From: Actinoplanes auranticolor
GTDB lineage: Bacteria; Actinomycetota; Actinomycetes; Mycobacteriales; Micromonosporaceae
Direction of reading: 5' to 3'
NCBI RefSeq assembly: GCF_018332655.1
Contig: NZ_BOQL01000006.1
Coordinates: 186,001 to 250,000, forward strand
Length of the DNA: 64,000 bases
The notes below the pieces were generated by a model that saw nothing but the letters and a program-made list of their open reading frames with translations, had not been told where the DNA came from and made no database searches. The position numbers and the translations under genes were made by a program. Below are positions 50,299-62,200 of the stretch, piece after piece. Positions within the stretch are counted from its first letter, which is position 1; the number at the start of each line of letters is the position of its first letter.

Positions 50299-53200
50299 AG
50301 GAGCACCTCTTGCCGTCCCCTCAGCAGAGCCGTACGGCCGCCCTGCCCGCGCACCTGCAGCAGCTCCTCCGCCAGCGGCTGGCCGGATCGGCGCCCGCCA
50401 CCCCGGTCGCCGACCCCATCCCGCCCGCCCCGCGCGACGAACCCCTACCGCTCTCGTTCTCCCAGCAGCGGCTCTGGTTCCTGGACCGCTTCCAGCCCGG
50501 CGAGGCCGAATACAACAGCGCGTTCGCCATGCGGCTCAGCGGTCAGCTCGACCGGGCGGCGCTGACCACCGCGGTACGGGCGCTGGCCACCCGGCACGAG
50601 TCGCTGCGCACCACCTTCGACGACATCGACGGCGCGGCAGTGCAGATCGTGCACCCGGTACCGGACCTCTACGTCCCGCTGGTCGATCTGGCCGCCGGCG
50701 CCGAGCTGGAGCAGGCGCTGTACAAGGCGTACTCGGTGCCCTTCGACCTGCGAACGGGCCCGCTGTTCCGCGTCACGGTGTTCCGCCTGGCCGAGCAGGA
50801 GCACGTGCTGCTGCTGGCCGCTCACCACATCATCACCGACGGCTGGTCGATGGGCGTCCTGATCGAGGACCTCGCCGCTCTGTACGAGGCCGCCTACCAC
50901 GGCACTCCCGGCGACCTGCCCGAGCCGGCCCTGCGGTACGCGGACTTCGCGGTCTGGCAGCGCACCCGGGCCACCGGCGAGGAAGCCCGCAAGCACGCCG
51001 ACTACTGGGCCGGCCGGCTCGCCGGTCTGCAACCGCTGGAGCTGCCCACCGACCGGCCGCGCCCCGCGGTCCGCACCTCGCACGGCGCGGTGCACCGGTT
51101 CACCGTGCCCGCCGCTGTCGCGGACCGCCTGGGGGAGCTGGCCCGCGCCCACGACACGACCCTCTTCACCGCCCTGACCGCCGCCTGCACGCTGCTGTTC
51201 TCCCGCTACGCCGGGCAGGACGACGTCGCGCTCGGCACGGTGGTCTCCGGGCGCAACCGCCCGGAGCTGGAACGGCTGGTGGGCTTCTTCGTCAACACGG
51301 TGGTGCTGCGCTCGCGGGTGGACGAGCTGGGCACCTTCGCCGACCTGCTGGCCGAGGTCCGCGGCACCGCCCTGGACGCGTTCGCCCACGACGACGTGGC
51401 GTTCGAACGGCTGGTGGAGGCGGCCGGCGCGGCCCGTGATCCCAGCCGCAATCCGCTGTTCGACGTGATGGTGCTGCTGCACGACGAGCGCCGCGCCGCC
51501 CCGCGCCTGAGCGGTCTGCGCGTCGAGGAGATCGAGCTGTCGCGCCGGGCGGCCACTGTGGACCTGTCCGTGGAGTTCGAGCGGCGGTCCGCTGCCCTGT
51601 CGGGGTTCGTGGAGTACAACACCGACCTGTTCGACGCCGCGACCGTCGAGCGGATGACCGGGCACCTGCTCGGGCTGCTCGACGCGGTCACCACCGCCCC
51701 CGGCCGCCGGCTCGGCGAGCTGGACCTGCTCGGCGCCGCCGAACGCGACCAGGTACTGCGGCAGTGGAACGACACCGACGCCGACTTCCCTACCGGGACC
51801 TTCGGTGAACTGTTCGAGGCTCAGGTGAACCGCACCCCGGACGCCACCGCCCTGGTGTGCCGGGACACCACGCTGACGTACCGGGAGCTCGACGCGCGGG
51901 CGAACCGGCTCGCCCGGCTGCTCGTGCGGCGCGGCGCCGGGCCGGAACGGGTGGTGGCGCTGGCTCTGCCCCGGACGGCCGAGATGATCGTGGCGCTGCT
52001 GGCGGTGCTGAAAACGGGTGGCGTGTACCTGCCCGTCGACCCGGACCTGCCGCCCGACCGGATCGCGTTCGTGCTGGACGACGCGTCCCCGGTCCTGACC
52101 CTCACGACCGGAGGGGCCGCGCTGCCCGGTGGGGTCGTATTGCCGAGTGGAGGCGTCGCGTTGCCGGCCGGGGTTGCTCGGGTCGCGCTCGACGATCCCG
52201 CTGTCCTGCAGGAGCTGGACGGATACGGCGACGGTCGCCTCGCTGACGCCGAGCTGCCCGGCAGGCCGGGTCCGCGACACGCTGCCTACGTCATCTACAC
52301 CTCCGGTTCGACCGGCCGGCCCAAGGGCGTCACGGTCGAGCACCGGCAGCTCGTCAACCTGTTCCACCACCACCGGCAGGGCCTGACGGCGGCCGCGGGC
52401 GGGCGACTGCGGGCCGCTCTGACCGCGGCGTTCTCCTTCGACACCTCATGGGAAGGTCCGCTGCTGATGGCGGACGGGCACGAGCTGCACGTCATCGACG
52501 AACAGACCCGGCTCGATCCCCGCGCCCTGGTGGACTACATCCGCGCGCACCGCATCGACTTCCTCGACCTGACACCCTCGTACCTGCAGCAGCTTCTGCC
52601 CGCCGGTCTGCTGAGCGGCGACGCGCACCGGCCGGCCGTGCTCATGCTCGGCGGCGAGGCGCTGAGCGAGTCGCTGTGGCGGGAGCTGGGCGCGGTGCCC
52701 GGCACGACGGCGTACAACTTCTACGGCCCGACCGAGTGCACGGTGGACGCGCTGTCCTGTGCGGTCGGGGCGGGAAACCGTCCGGTGGTCGGCCGCCCGC
52801 TGCGCAACGTCCGGGCGTACGTGCTGGACGCCTCCCTGCGCCCGGTGCCGATCGGGGTCGCGGGGGAGTTGTATCTCGCCGGAGCGCAGGTGGCTCGTGG
52901 TTACCTCAACCGCCCGGGGCTCACGGCCCAGCGTTTCGTGGCTGATCCGTTCGGCGCCGACGGCGGGCGGATGTACCGCACCGGCGACCGGGTCCGGTGG
53001 ACCGCCGACGGGCAACTGGACTATCTCGGGCGCGCCGACGAGCAGGTGAAGGTGCGCGGGTACCGGATCGAGCCGGGCGAGATCGAGGCTGTCCTGCACG
53101 CCGCGCCGGAGGTCGCCGAGGCGGTCGTCGTGGCCCGGGACGACGACGCCGGGCACCGCAGGCTGGTGGCCTACGTGGTGCCCGCCGACCCGCGGAACGC

Positions 53201-56200
53201 CCCGGACAGCACCGCGCTGCGTACCGAACTGCGCCGTCACCTGCCCGACTACATGGTGCCCACGGCGTACGTCGTGCTGGACCGGCTGCCCACCACCCAC
53301 ACCGGCAAGCTGGACCGCCGGGCTCTGCCCGCGCCGAGCGCCCCGGCCACCGACCAGTCCGGCTACGTGGCTCCCCGCACCGCCACCGAGCGGCAGCTCG
53401 CCGAGATCTGGGCCGGTGTGCTGGGCGCCGAACGCGTCGGCGTGACGGACAACTTCTTCACCCTGGGCGGGGACTCGATCCTGAGCATCCAGGTGGTCTC
53501 CCGGGCCCGGCAGGCCGGCCTGCGGCTGACCTCCCGGGACATCTTCCTGCACCAGAGCATCGCCGAGCTGGCCCTCGTGACCGGCGCCGCCGCGGTGGGC
53601 GAGGCGGCACCGGTCATCGCCGGCCCGGCCCCGCTCACCCCGATCCAGCACTGGTTCTTCGACACGTACGGCCCGCTGCGGCACTTCACCATGTCGATGC
53701 TGCTGGAGCTGGCCGCGGACGTGGACGAGGCCGTCCTCGGGCGCGCGCTGGAGGCGGTGGTGCACCACCACGACGGGCTCAGGCTCACCTTCGCCTCCTC
53801 CGGCGAAGGCCGGGTTCAAGAATCGGCACCCGTGCCCGCGGCGCTGGCCGTGCGGGATCTGCCCGACGAGGCCGCCCTCGAGCAGGCCGCGGCTGAGCTG
53901 CGCACCGCGCTGGATCTGGAGACCGGCCGGATGCTCGGCGCGGTGCTGGCGCGCCCCGCCGCCGGCCGTCCGCCGCGGTTGCTCCTGGTCGCCCACCATC
54001 TGGTCATGGACGGGGTCTCCTGGCGGATCCTGCTGGAGGATCTGGAGACGGCGTACCGGCAACTGGCCGCGGCCCAGCCGGTGGCACTGCAACCGGTGAC
54101 GACGCCCTTCACCCAGTGGGCGCACCGGCTGGCCGCTCATGTCCGCACCGGCGGTCTCGACGACGCGCGGGCCTACTGGGCGGGCACCGGCGAACCGGCC
54201 GCGCTGCCGGTGGACCGTGACGGCACTCCCACCGGCCACTCCACGCGAGCGGTGACCGTCCGGCTGGGCCGCGACGACACCGACGCGCTGCTGCACCGGG
54301 TGCCGCCGGTCCACCGCACCCAGGTCAACGACGTGCTGCTCAGCGCCCTGGGCCGGGTGCTGGCCGACTGGACCGGCCGGGACCGGGTCGCGGTCGCCTG
54401 CGAGGGTCACGGCCGCGAGGAACTGCTCGACGGCGTCGACCTGTCGCGCACCGTCGGCTGGTTCACCACCCAGTTCCCCGTCACGCTGGACCTGCCCGCG
54501 GTCCCGGACTGGGGCCGGACCCTGCTCGCTGTCAAGGAACAGCTGCGCGCGGTGCCGCACCGCGGGCTGAGCTATGAGGCCCTGCGCTACCTGTCGCCCA
54601 CCGCGGAAGAGTTGCGGGGACGTGAGCTACCTCAGGTCTGCTTCAACTACCACGGCCGGTGGGACGCCGCCCAGGCCACCGGACTGGTCCGGGCCCGGCA
54701 CGACGGCGTCGGCCCCGAGCTGGATCCGGATCGGGCGCCGGCGTACCTGCTGGACATCGCCGGGCTGGTCGAGGACGGCGAGCTGCGGCTGAGCTGGCTC
54801 TACAGCGCCGACGTGCACGACGAGACGACGGTACGGCGGCTCGCCGAGGCGATGCTGGACGCGTTGCGTACCATCGTCGCGCACTGCACAGACCCCCGGG
54901 CCGGCGGCCGTTCACCCGCCGACTTCCCGCTGGCCCGCCTGGACCAGGCCGGCGTGGACCGGATCGCCGGCGACGGCCGTAACGTCGAGGACATCTACCC
55001 GCTGACCCCGCTGCAGGCCGGCATGGTCTTCCACAGCCTGGTCGACGAGGACTCCGGCGTGTACGCCGACCGGACCCAGCTGCGGCTCGGCGGCGTCACC
55101 GACCCCGCCGCCCTGGCCACCGCCTGGCAGCGCGTCGTCGACCGGACCCCGGCCCTGCGGACCGCCGTGGTCTGGGAGGGTGTCGACCACCCCGTGCAGG
55201 TCGTGCACCGGGAGGTCACCCTGCCCGTGACGCACCACGACTGGCGGGCTCTGGACGACGCCGGCCGCGCGGAGGCTCTGCACAGCCTGCTGGCCGAGGA
55301 CCGGGCCGCCGGGCTGGAGCTGACGGCCGCCCCGCTGATGCGGCTCGCCATTGCCCGTACCGCCGACGACGAAGTGCTCGTCGTGTGGACCTCGCACCAC
55401 GTGCTGCTCGACGGCTGGAGTGTCGGGCAGGTCTTCACCGAGGTCGCCGAGCAGTACGCGGCCCTGATCCGTGACCGGGCACCCCGCCCGGTGCACCGCC
55501 GTCCGTTCCGCGACTACCTCGCCTGGCTCGCCGGGCAGGACACCGGTCAGGCCGAGCAGTACTGGCGCGGAGTCCTCAGTGGACTGAGTGCGTCGACCCC
55601 GTTGCCCTACGACCGCCAGCCGGTCGAGGCGCACCGTACGGAGTCCGCCGAGACCGTCCGGCTCCGGCTGCCCGAGCCGGAGTCGGCAGCCCTGCGCCGC
55701 GCCGCGCAGCAGTTCGGGTTGACCGTCAACACCGTCGTACAGGGTGCCTGGGCGCTACTGCTGTCGCGGTGCAGCGGCGAGAACGACGTCGTCTTCGGCA
55801 CCACCGTCTCCGGGCGCCCGGCCGAACTGCCGGACGTCGAGTCGATGATCGGCATGTTCATCAACACCGTGCCGACCCGGGTCGCCGTGCCGGACGGCGA
55901 GGCGGTGGGGGACTGGCTGCGCGGCCTGCAACAGGCGCAGAGCGAGGCGCGCCGTTTCGACTGGGCCGCGCTGTCGCAGTTGCGCGCCTGGAGTGAACTG
56001 CCCGCGGGCACCAACCTGTTCGACAGCGTCGTGGTCTTCGAGAACTACCCGTACGACGAGGCCACGGTCGCCGCCGGGGAGTTGCGGCTGCGCGAGGTGC
56101 GGGCCAACGACACCACCAACTTTCCGCTCGCGTTGAGCGCGTATCTGGCCGACGGGCTGGGGCTGGAGCTGGCGTACGACCCGCGGCTGTTCGACGCCGC

Positions 56201-59200
56201 GACCGCGAGGGGTCTCGCCGAGCGGATGCGGCTGTTGCTGGGGGCGTTCGCCGCCGACCCACGGCAACCGGTGTCCGCGCTGGAGTGGGTCACCGCCGAG
56301 GAGCGGCGGCAGGTGCTGACCGAGTGGAACGCCACCGGTCTCGACGTACCCGACACGACGTTCCCGGCCGTCTTCGCCGAGCAGGCCCGCCGTACCCCGG
56401 ATGCGACCGCCCTGGTCTTCCGCGGCACCGCCCTGACCTTCGCCGAGCTCGATGCCCGCGCCAACCGGCTCGCCCACCTGCTGATCCGGGCCGGAGTGGG
56501 CCCGGAGCGCGTCGTCGCCGTGGCACTGCCGCGCAGCGCCGACAGCGTCGTGGCGATTCTCGCCGTGCTCAAGGCCGGTGGCGTCTATCTGCCCGTCGAT
56601 CCCGCCCTGCCGGCCGAGCGCGTGGACCTGCTGTGCCGCGACGCCCGCGCCGCCGTCGTGCTGTGTGCTGACGGTCAGCTCGCCGCCGACCTGCCCGTCC
56701 TGAGGCTCGACGCCCGGGCCACCGCCCGCAGACTCGCGCGCTGCCCCGAGACCTGCCCGAGCGACAGCGACCGGACGGCCCCGCTGCGTCAGGAGAACTC
56801 CGCCTACCTCATCTACACCTCAGGCTCGACAGGCCGACCCAAAGGTGTGCTGGTCGAGCACCGGCAGCTCACCACCCTGTACTTCGACCACCTCGCCGAG
56901 CTGATCGAGCCGGAGCACCAGGCCGCCGGCCGGCCGTTGACCGTGGCCCTGACCGCGGCGTTCTCCTTCGACACGTCCTGGGAGGGCCTGCTGTTCCTGG
57001 CCGCGGGACACCAACTGCACGTCATCGACGACGACACCCGCCTCGACCCGGAAGCCCTGGTCGGCTACATCGCCGAGCACCGGATCGATCTGCTCGACCT
57101 CACCCCGTCGTACGCCCGGCAGCTGATCCCGGCCGGACTGCTCGACGACGCCCGGCCCTTCCCGCGGGTGGTCATGCTCGGCGGCGAAGCGGCCGAGCCC
57201 GACCTCTGGCGCGCCCTCGCCGCGAGCCACGTCACCGGCTACAACTACTACGGGCCCACGGAATGCGCCGTCGACTCGGTGTCCTGCCGGGTCAGCGACG
57301 CCGACCGGCCCGTCATCGGCCGGCCCGGCCGCAACCAGCGCGCGTACGTCCTCGACCGCGGCCTGCGCCCGGTGCCGCCGGGCGTCACCGGCGAGCTGTA
57401 CATCGCCGGTGACCAGGTGGCCCGCGGCTACCTGGACCGGCCGGGGCTCACCGCCGAGCGGTTCGTCGCCGACCCGTTCGGCGCGGGCGGCGCCCGGATG
57501 TACCGCACCGGCGACCTGGTCCGCTGGACCGCCGCCGGGCTGCTGGAGTATCTCGGCCGGGCCGACGAGCAGATCAAGATCCGCGGCTTCCGGATCGAAC
57601 CGGGGGAGATCGAGGCGGCCCTGCTCGCCGATCCCGCGGTCGCGGCGGCGGCGGTCGTCGCCCACGAATCCGCGGCCGGCACCCGGCGCCTGGTCGCTTA
57701 CCTGGTCGCCGCCCCCATCAGTCCGCAGCTGCCGTCGCAGTCGCAGCGGGACCAGAACCGGATGGCGCAGCTCCCGGCGGCCGACGAGCTGCGCTCGCGG
57801 CTCGGCCGCACCCTGCCCGACTACATGATCCCGGCGGCATTCATCGGCGTCCCCAAGCTGCCGATGACCACCAGCGGCAAGCTCGACCGCCGGTCGCTGC
57901 CCGAGCCCGACTTCGGCACCGGTACGCGCCAAGAGCACACCCCGCCCCGCACCCCGGCCGAGCGGCTGGTGGCGCGGATCTGGTCGGAGGTCCTCGGGGT
58001 CGCCCGGATCGGTGCCACGGACTCGTTCTTCGAGCTCGGCGGCGACTCGATCCTCAGCATGCGGGTCACCTCGCGGCTGCGGGAGTCGACCGGTGTCCGG
58101 GTGTCGCCACGGGCGGTGTTCGCGGCGCCGACGCTGGCCGGGCTCGCCGCGCTGCTCGACGCCGGCACCGGCTCCGGCACGGAGGAAACCGGGACCGTCC
58201 CCCGCGCGGACCGGCGTGGACCGCTGCCGTTGTCGTTCGCCCAGCAGCGGCTGTGGTTCCTGGACCAGTTCGCCCCGGGCGGCACGGAGTACGTGTCCCC
58301 GCTGACCCTGCGCCTGACCGGAACCCTCGACACCGCAGCCCTCAGCCAGGCCCTGACCGCCCTGGTGGCGCGGCACGAGTCCCTGCGCACCACCTTCGAC
58401 ACCGTCGACGGCCGCGGAGTGCAGGTGATCGGGCAGCCGTACGAGGTGACCCCCGAGCTACGCGACCTGAGCACACCGGCCGAGACCGGGCGAGCCGAGA
58501 CCGAGCTGCACAACCTGCTGGCCACTGAGGCCAGCCGCCCGTTCGACCTCCGCACCGGCCCACTCCTGCGCGCCGTGCTGGTACGCACCGCCCCCGACGA
58601 GCACGTGCTCCTGCTGACCCTGCACCACATCATCACCGACGGCTGGTCCGGCGCCGTGCTCACCGACGAGCTGACCGGGCTCTACACCGCCGCCCTCCGC
58701 GGCGAGCCGGCCACTCTGCCCGCCCTCACCCTCCAGTACGCCGACTTCGCCGTCTGGCAACGCGCCCGCCTGGCCGGTCCCACCGCCGAAACCCAGCTCG
58801 GCTACTGGCGCGACCGCCTGACCGGCGTCGCCCCGCTGGAGCTGCCCACCGACCGCCCCCGCCCGGCGATCCGCACCTCGGCCGGCGCCATGCACACCTT
58901 CACCGTCCCGGCGGAGCTGGCCGACCGGCTGCACCGCGTCGGCCGGGCCCACGACTGCACGCTCTTCACCACCCTCGTGGCCGCCTGTCAGGTCCTGATG
59001 AGCCGCTGGTCCGGACAGGACGACATCGCCCTGGGCACCGTCACCTCCGGGCGCGACCATCCCGGCCTGGACCGCATCGTCGGCTTCTTCGTCAACACCG
59101 TCGTGCTGCGCTCGCGGCTCGACCTGCGGCAGCCGTTCACCGAGCTGCTGGCTCAGGCCCGGGAGACCGTGCGGGGGGCCTTCGCCCACCAGGACGTGCC

Positions 59201-62200
59201 GTTCGAACGGCTCGTCGACGAGTTGCGGCCGGTCCGTGACACCAGCCGCAATCCGCTGTTCGACGTGCTGGTCGTCCTGCAGAACCTGCCCGGCGACCCG
59301 CCCGCGCTGCCCGGGCTGTCCGTCGCCGAGCTGCCGCCGCCGGTGGTCACGGCGAGCCACGACCTCGCCATCGAGTTCGAGGAACGCGACGGCGTGCTGG
59401 CCGGCGCGTTCGAGTACAACACCGACCTGTTCGACGCCGCCACGATCGCCCGGCTGGCCGGGCATCTGGTCGTGCTGCTGACGGCGCTGGCCGAGGATCC
59501 GGCGCAGCCGGTCGGCGAGGTGGCTCTGCTGACCGGCCGGGAGCGGCAGGAGATCCAGGCGTACCAGCGCGGCCCGGTCCTGGAGGCTCCGGTCGCGACG
59601 TTCCCCGAGCTGGTCGGGGCCCAGGCCGCCCGGGTGCCGCAGGCGACCGCCCTGGTGTGCGGGTCCGTGTCGCTGACCTACGCCGAGCTCGACGCGCGGG
59701 CGAACCGGCTGGCCCACGCGCTGGTGAGCCGCGGCTGCGGCCCGGAGACGATCGTGGCGGTGGCCCTGCCGCGCGGCGCCGAGCTGGTGGTGGCCGTGCT
59801 CGCGGTGCTGCGGGCGGGCGCCGCGTATCTGCCGATCGACCCGGAGCAGCCGGCCGGGCGGACCGCGGCCGTGCTGAGCGACGCCGACCCGGTCCTGGTG
59901 CTCGCCGCGCCGGAGACCGCCGGGCTTCCGGCCGGGCTGGCCGTGCTACATCCATCCGAGATGGACAGTGCGGAGGCGGGTCCGGTGACGGCACCGGTGT
60001 CACCGCATCCGGGCACGACCGCGTACGTCATCTACACCTCCGGCTCCTCCGGCCGGCCCAAGGGTGTGGCGGTGGAGCACCGGCAGCTCACCAACCTGCT
60101 GGCCCACCACCGCGCCGGTTTCCTCGCCGACTTCGCTGAGCGGCACGGGGACCGGCCGCTGCGGGCGGCTCTGGCCGCGTCGTTCACCTTCGACGCCTCG
60201 CTGGAGGAACTGCTGCTGCTCGCCGGTGGCCACGAGGTGCACGTCATCGAGGACACCGTCCGGCTCGACGCGGACGCCTTCGCCGGTTACGTCGCCGAGC
60301 ACCGGATCGACCTGGTCGACGTCACACCGTCGTACGCCCGGCATCTGCTCACCGCGGGCCTGCTGACCGACGACCGGCACCGGCCGGGCATCCTGCTGCT
60401 CGGCGGCGAGGCGCTGGGCGACGGGCTGTGGCAGGAGCTGAGCCGCACGCCCGAGGTGGCCACCTACAACATGTACGGCCCGACCGAGTGCACGGTGGAT
60501 GCTGTCGCCACGCTGGTGACCGGTTCCACACGGCCGGTCCTGGGCCGCCCGCTGCCGAACCTGCGGGCGTACGTGCTCGATGAGCGGCTGTCCCCGGTCC
60601 CGGCCGGCGTGCCCGGCGAGCTGTACCTGGCCGGCGCCCAGGTGGCCCGCGGCTACCTGCACCGGCCGGGCCGGACCGCGGGACAGTTCCTCGCCGACCC
60701 GTACGGCCCGCCGGGGGAGCGGATGTACCGCACCGGCGACAAGGCCCGGTGGACGGACGCCGGGACGGTGGAGTTCCTCGGCCGGGCCGACGACCAGGTC
60801 AAGATCCGGGGCTTCCGGGTCGAGCCGGGCGAGGTCGAGGCGGCGCTGCTGGCCCGCCCCGGCGTCACCGAGGCGGTGGTGGTCGCGCACGCGGATCCGG
60901 CGGGCCACCAGCGGCTGGTGGCGTACCTGGTCACCGCCGACGGCCGGGACCCGGGCAGCGCCACGCTGCGGTCCTGGCTCAAGCAGTCGCTGCCCGACTA
61001 CCTGGTGCCCTCGGTGTTCGTGCTGCTGGACCGGCTGCCGGTCACCGCGAGCGGCAAGGTCGACCGGCGGGCACTGCCGGCCCCGGCCCTGCCCGCCGGG
61101 GACGACCGCGAGTACGTCGCCCCCCGCACGGACACCGAGCGGCAGCTGGCCGAGATCTGGGCGGGCGTGCTGGGCGCGGACCGCGTCGGTGTCACGGACA
61201 ACTTCTTCACCCTCGGCGGCGACTCGATCCTGAGCATCCAGGTGGTCTCCCGGGCCCGCCAGGCCGGCCTGCGGGTCAGTTCCAAGGACATCTTCCTGCA
61301 CCAGAACATCGCCGAGCTGGCGCTGGTGGCCGGCACCGCGGTGGCCCCCGAGGCGGCACCCGTCGTCGCCGGGCCCGCCCCGCTGACCCCGATCCAGCAC
61401 TGGTTCCTCGACCACGAGCCGGTCCATCGCGACCACTTCGCCATGTCGATGCTGATGGACCTGCCCGCCGACGTGGACCGGGCCGCCCTCGCGGTGGCGC
61501 TGCACGCGGTGGTCACCCACCACGAGGCGCTGCGGATGCGGGTGCACCACGGGCCCGACGGCTGGTCCCAGCAGCCGGCCGCGGACACCGTCGTACCCCT
61601 GGACGTCCACGACCTGTCCGCGCTCAGCGCCGGGGAGATCCCGGCGGCGGTGGACCGCCACGCGCTCGACGCCCAGCGGGGCCTCGGTATCGCCGGCGGC
61701 CCGATGCTGCGGGCCGTGGTGTTCACGCTCGGCCAGGGCCGGGCACCGCGGCTGCTGCTCGTCGTGCACCACCTCGTCGTCGACGGGGTGTCCTGGCGGA
61801 TCCTGCTCGACGACCTGCAGACCGCGTACCGGCAGGCGGTCGCGGGCGCGCCCGTCGTGCCGGCCCCGGTCGGCACCGGCTACACCGGCTGGGCGCGGCG
61901 GCTCGCCGCGCACGTCGCCGCCGGCGGCCTCGACGACGCGCTGCCGTACTGGACCCGGGCGGTGCGCGAGGCCACGGCCGAGCTGCCGGTCGACCACCAG
62001 GGTGCCAACACGACGGCCACGGCCCGCACCGTGACCGTCCAGCTGTCCCCGGCGGACACCGACGCGCTGCTGCACCAGGTGCCCCCGGTCTATCGCACCC
62101 AGGCCAACGACGTGCTGCTCAGCGCGCTGGGCCGGGTGCTCGCCCAGTGGACCGGCCGGGAGCGCGTGCTGCTGGCCCTGGAAGGCCACGGCCGCGAGGA

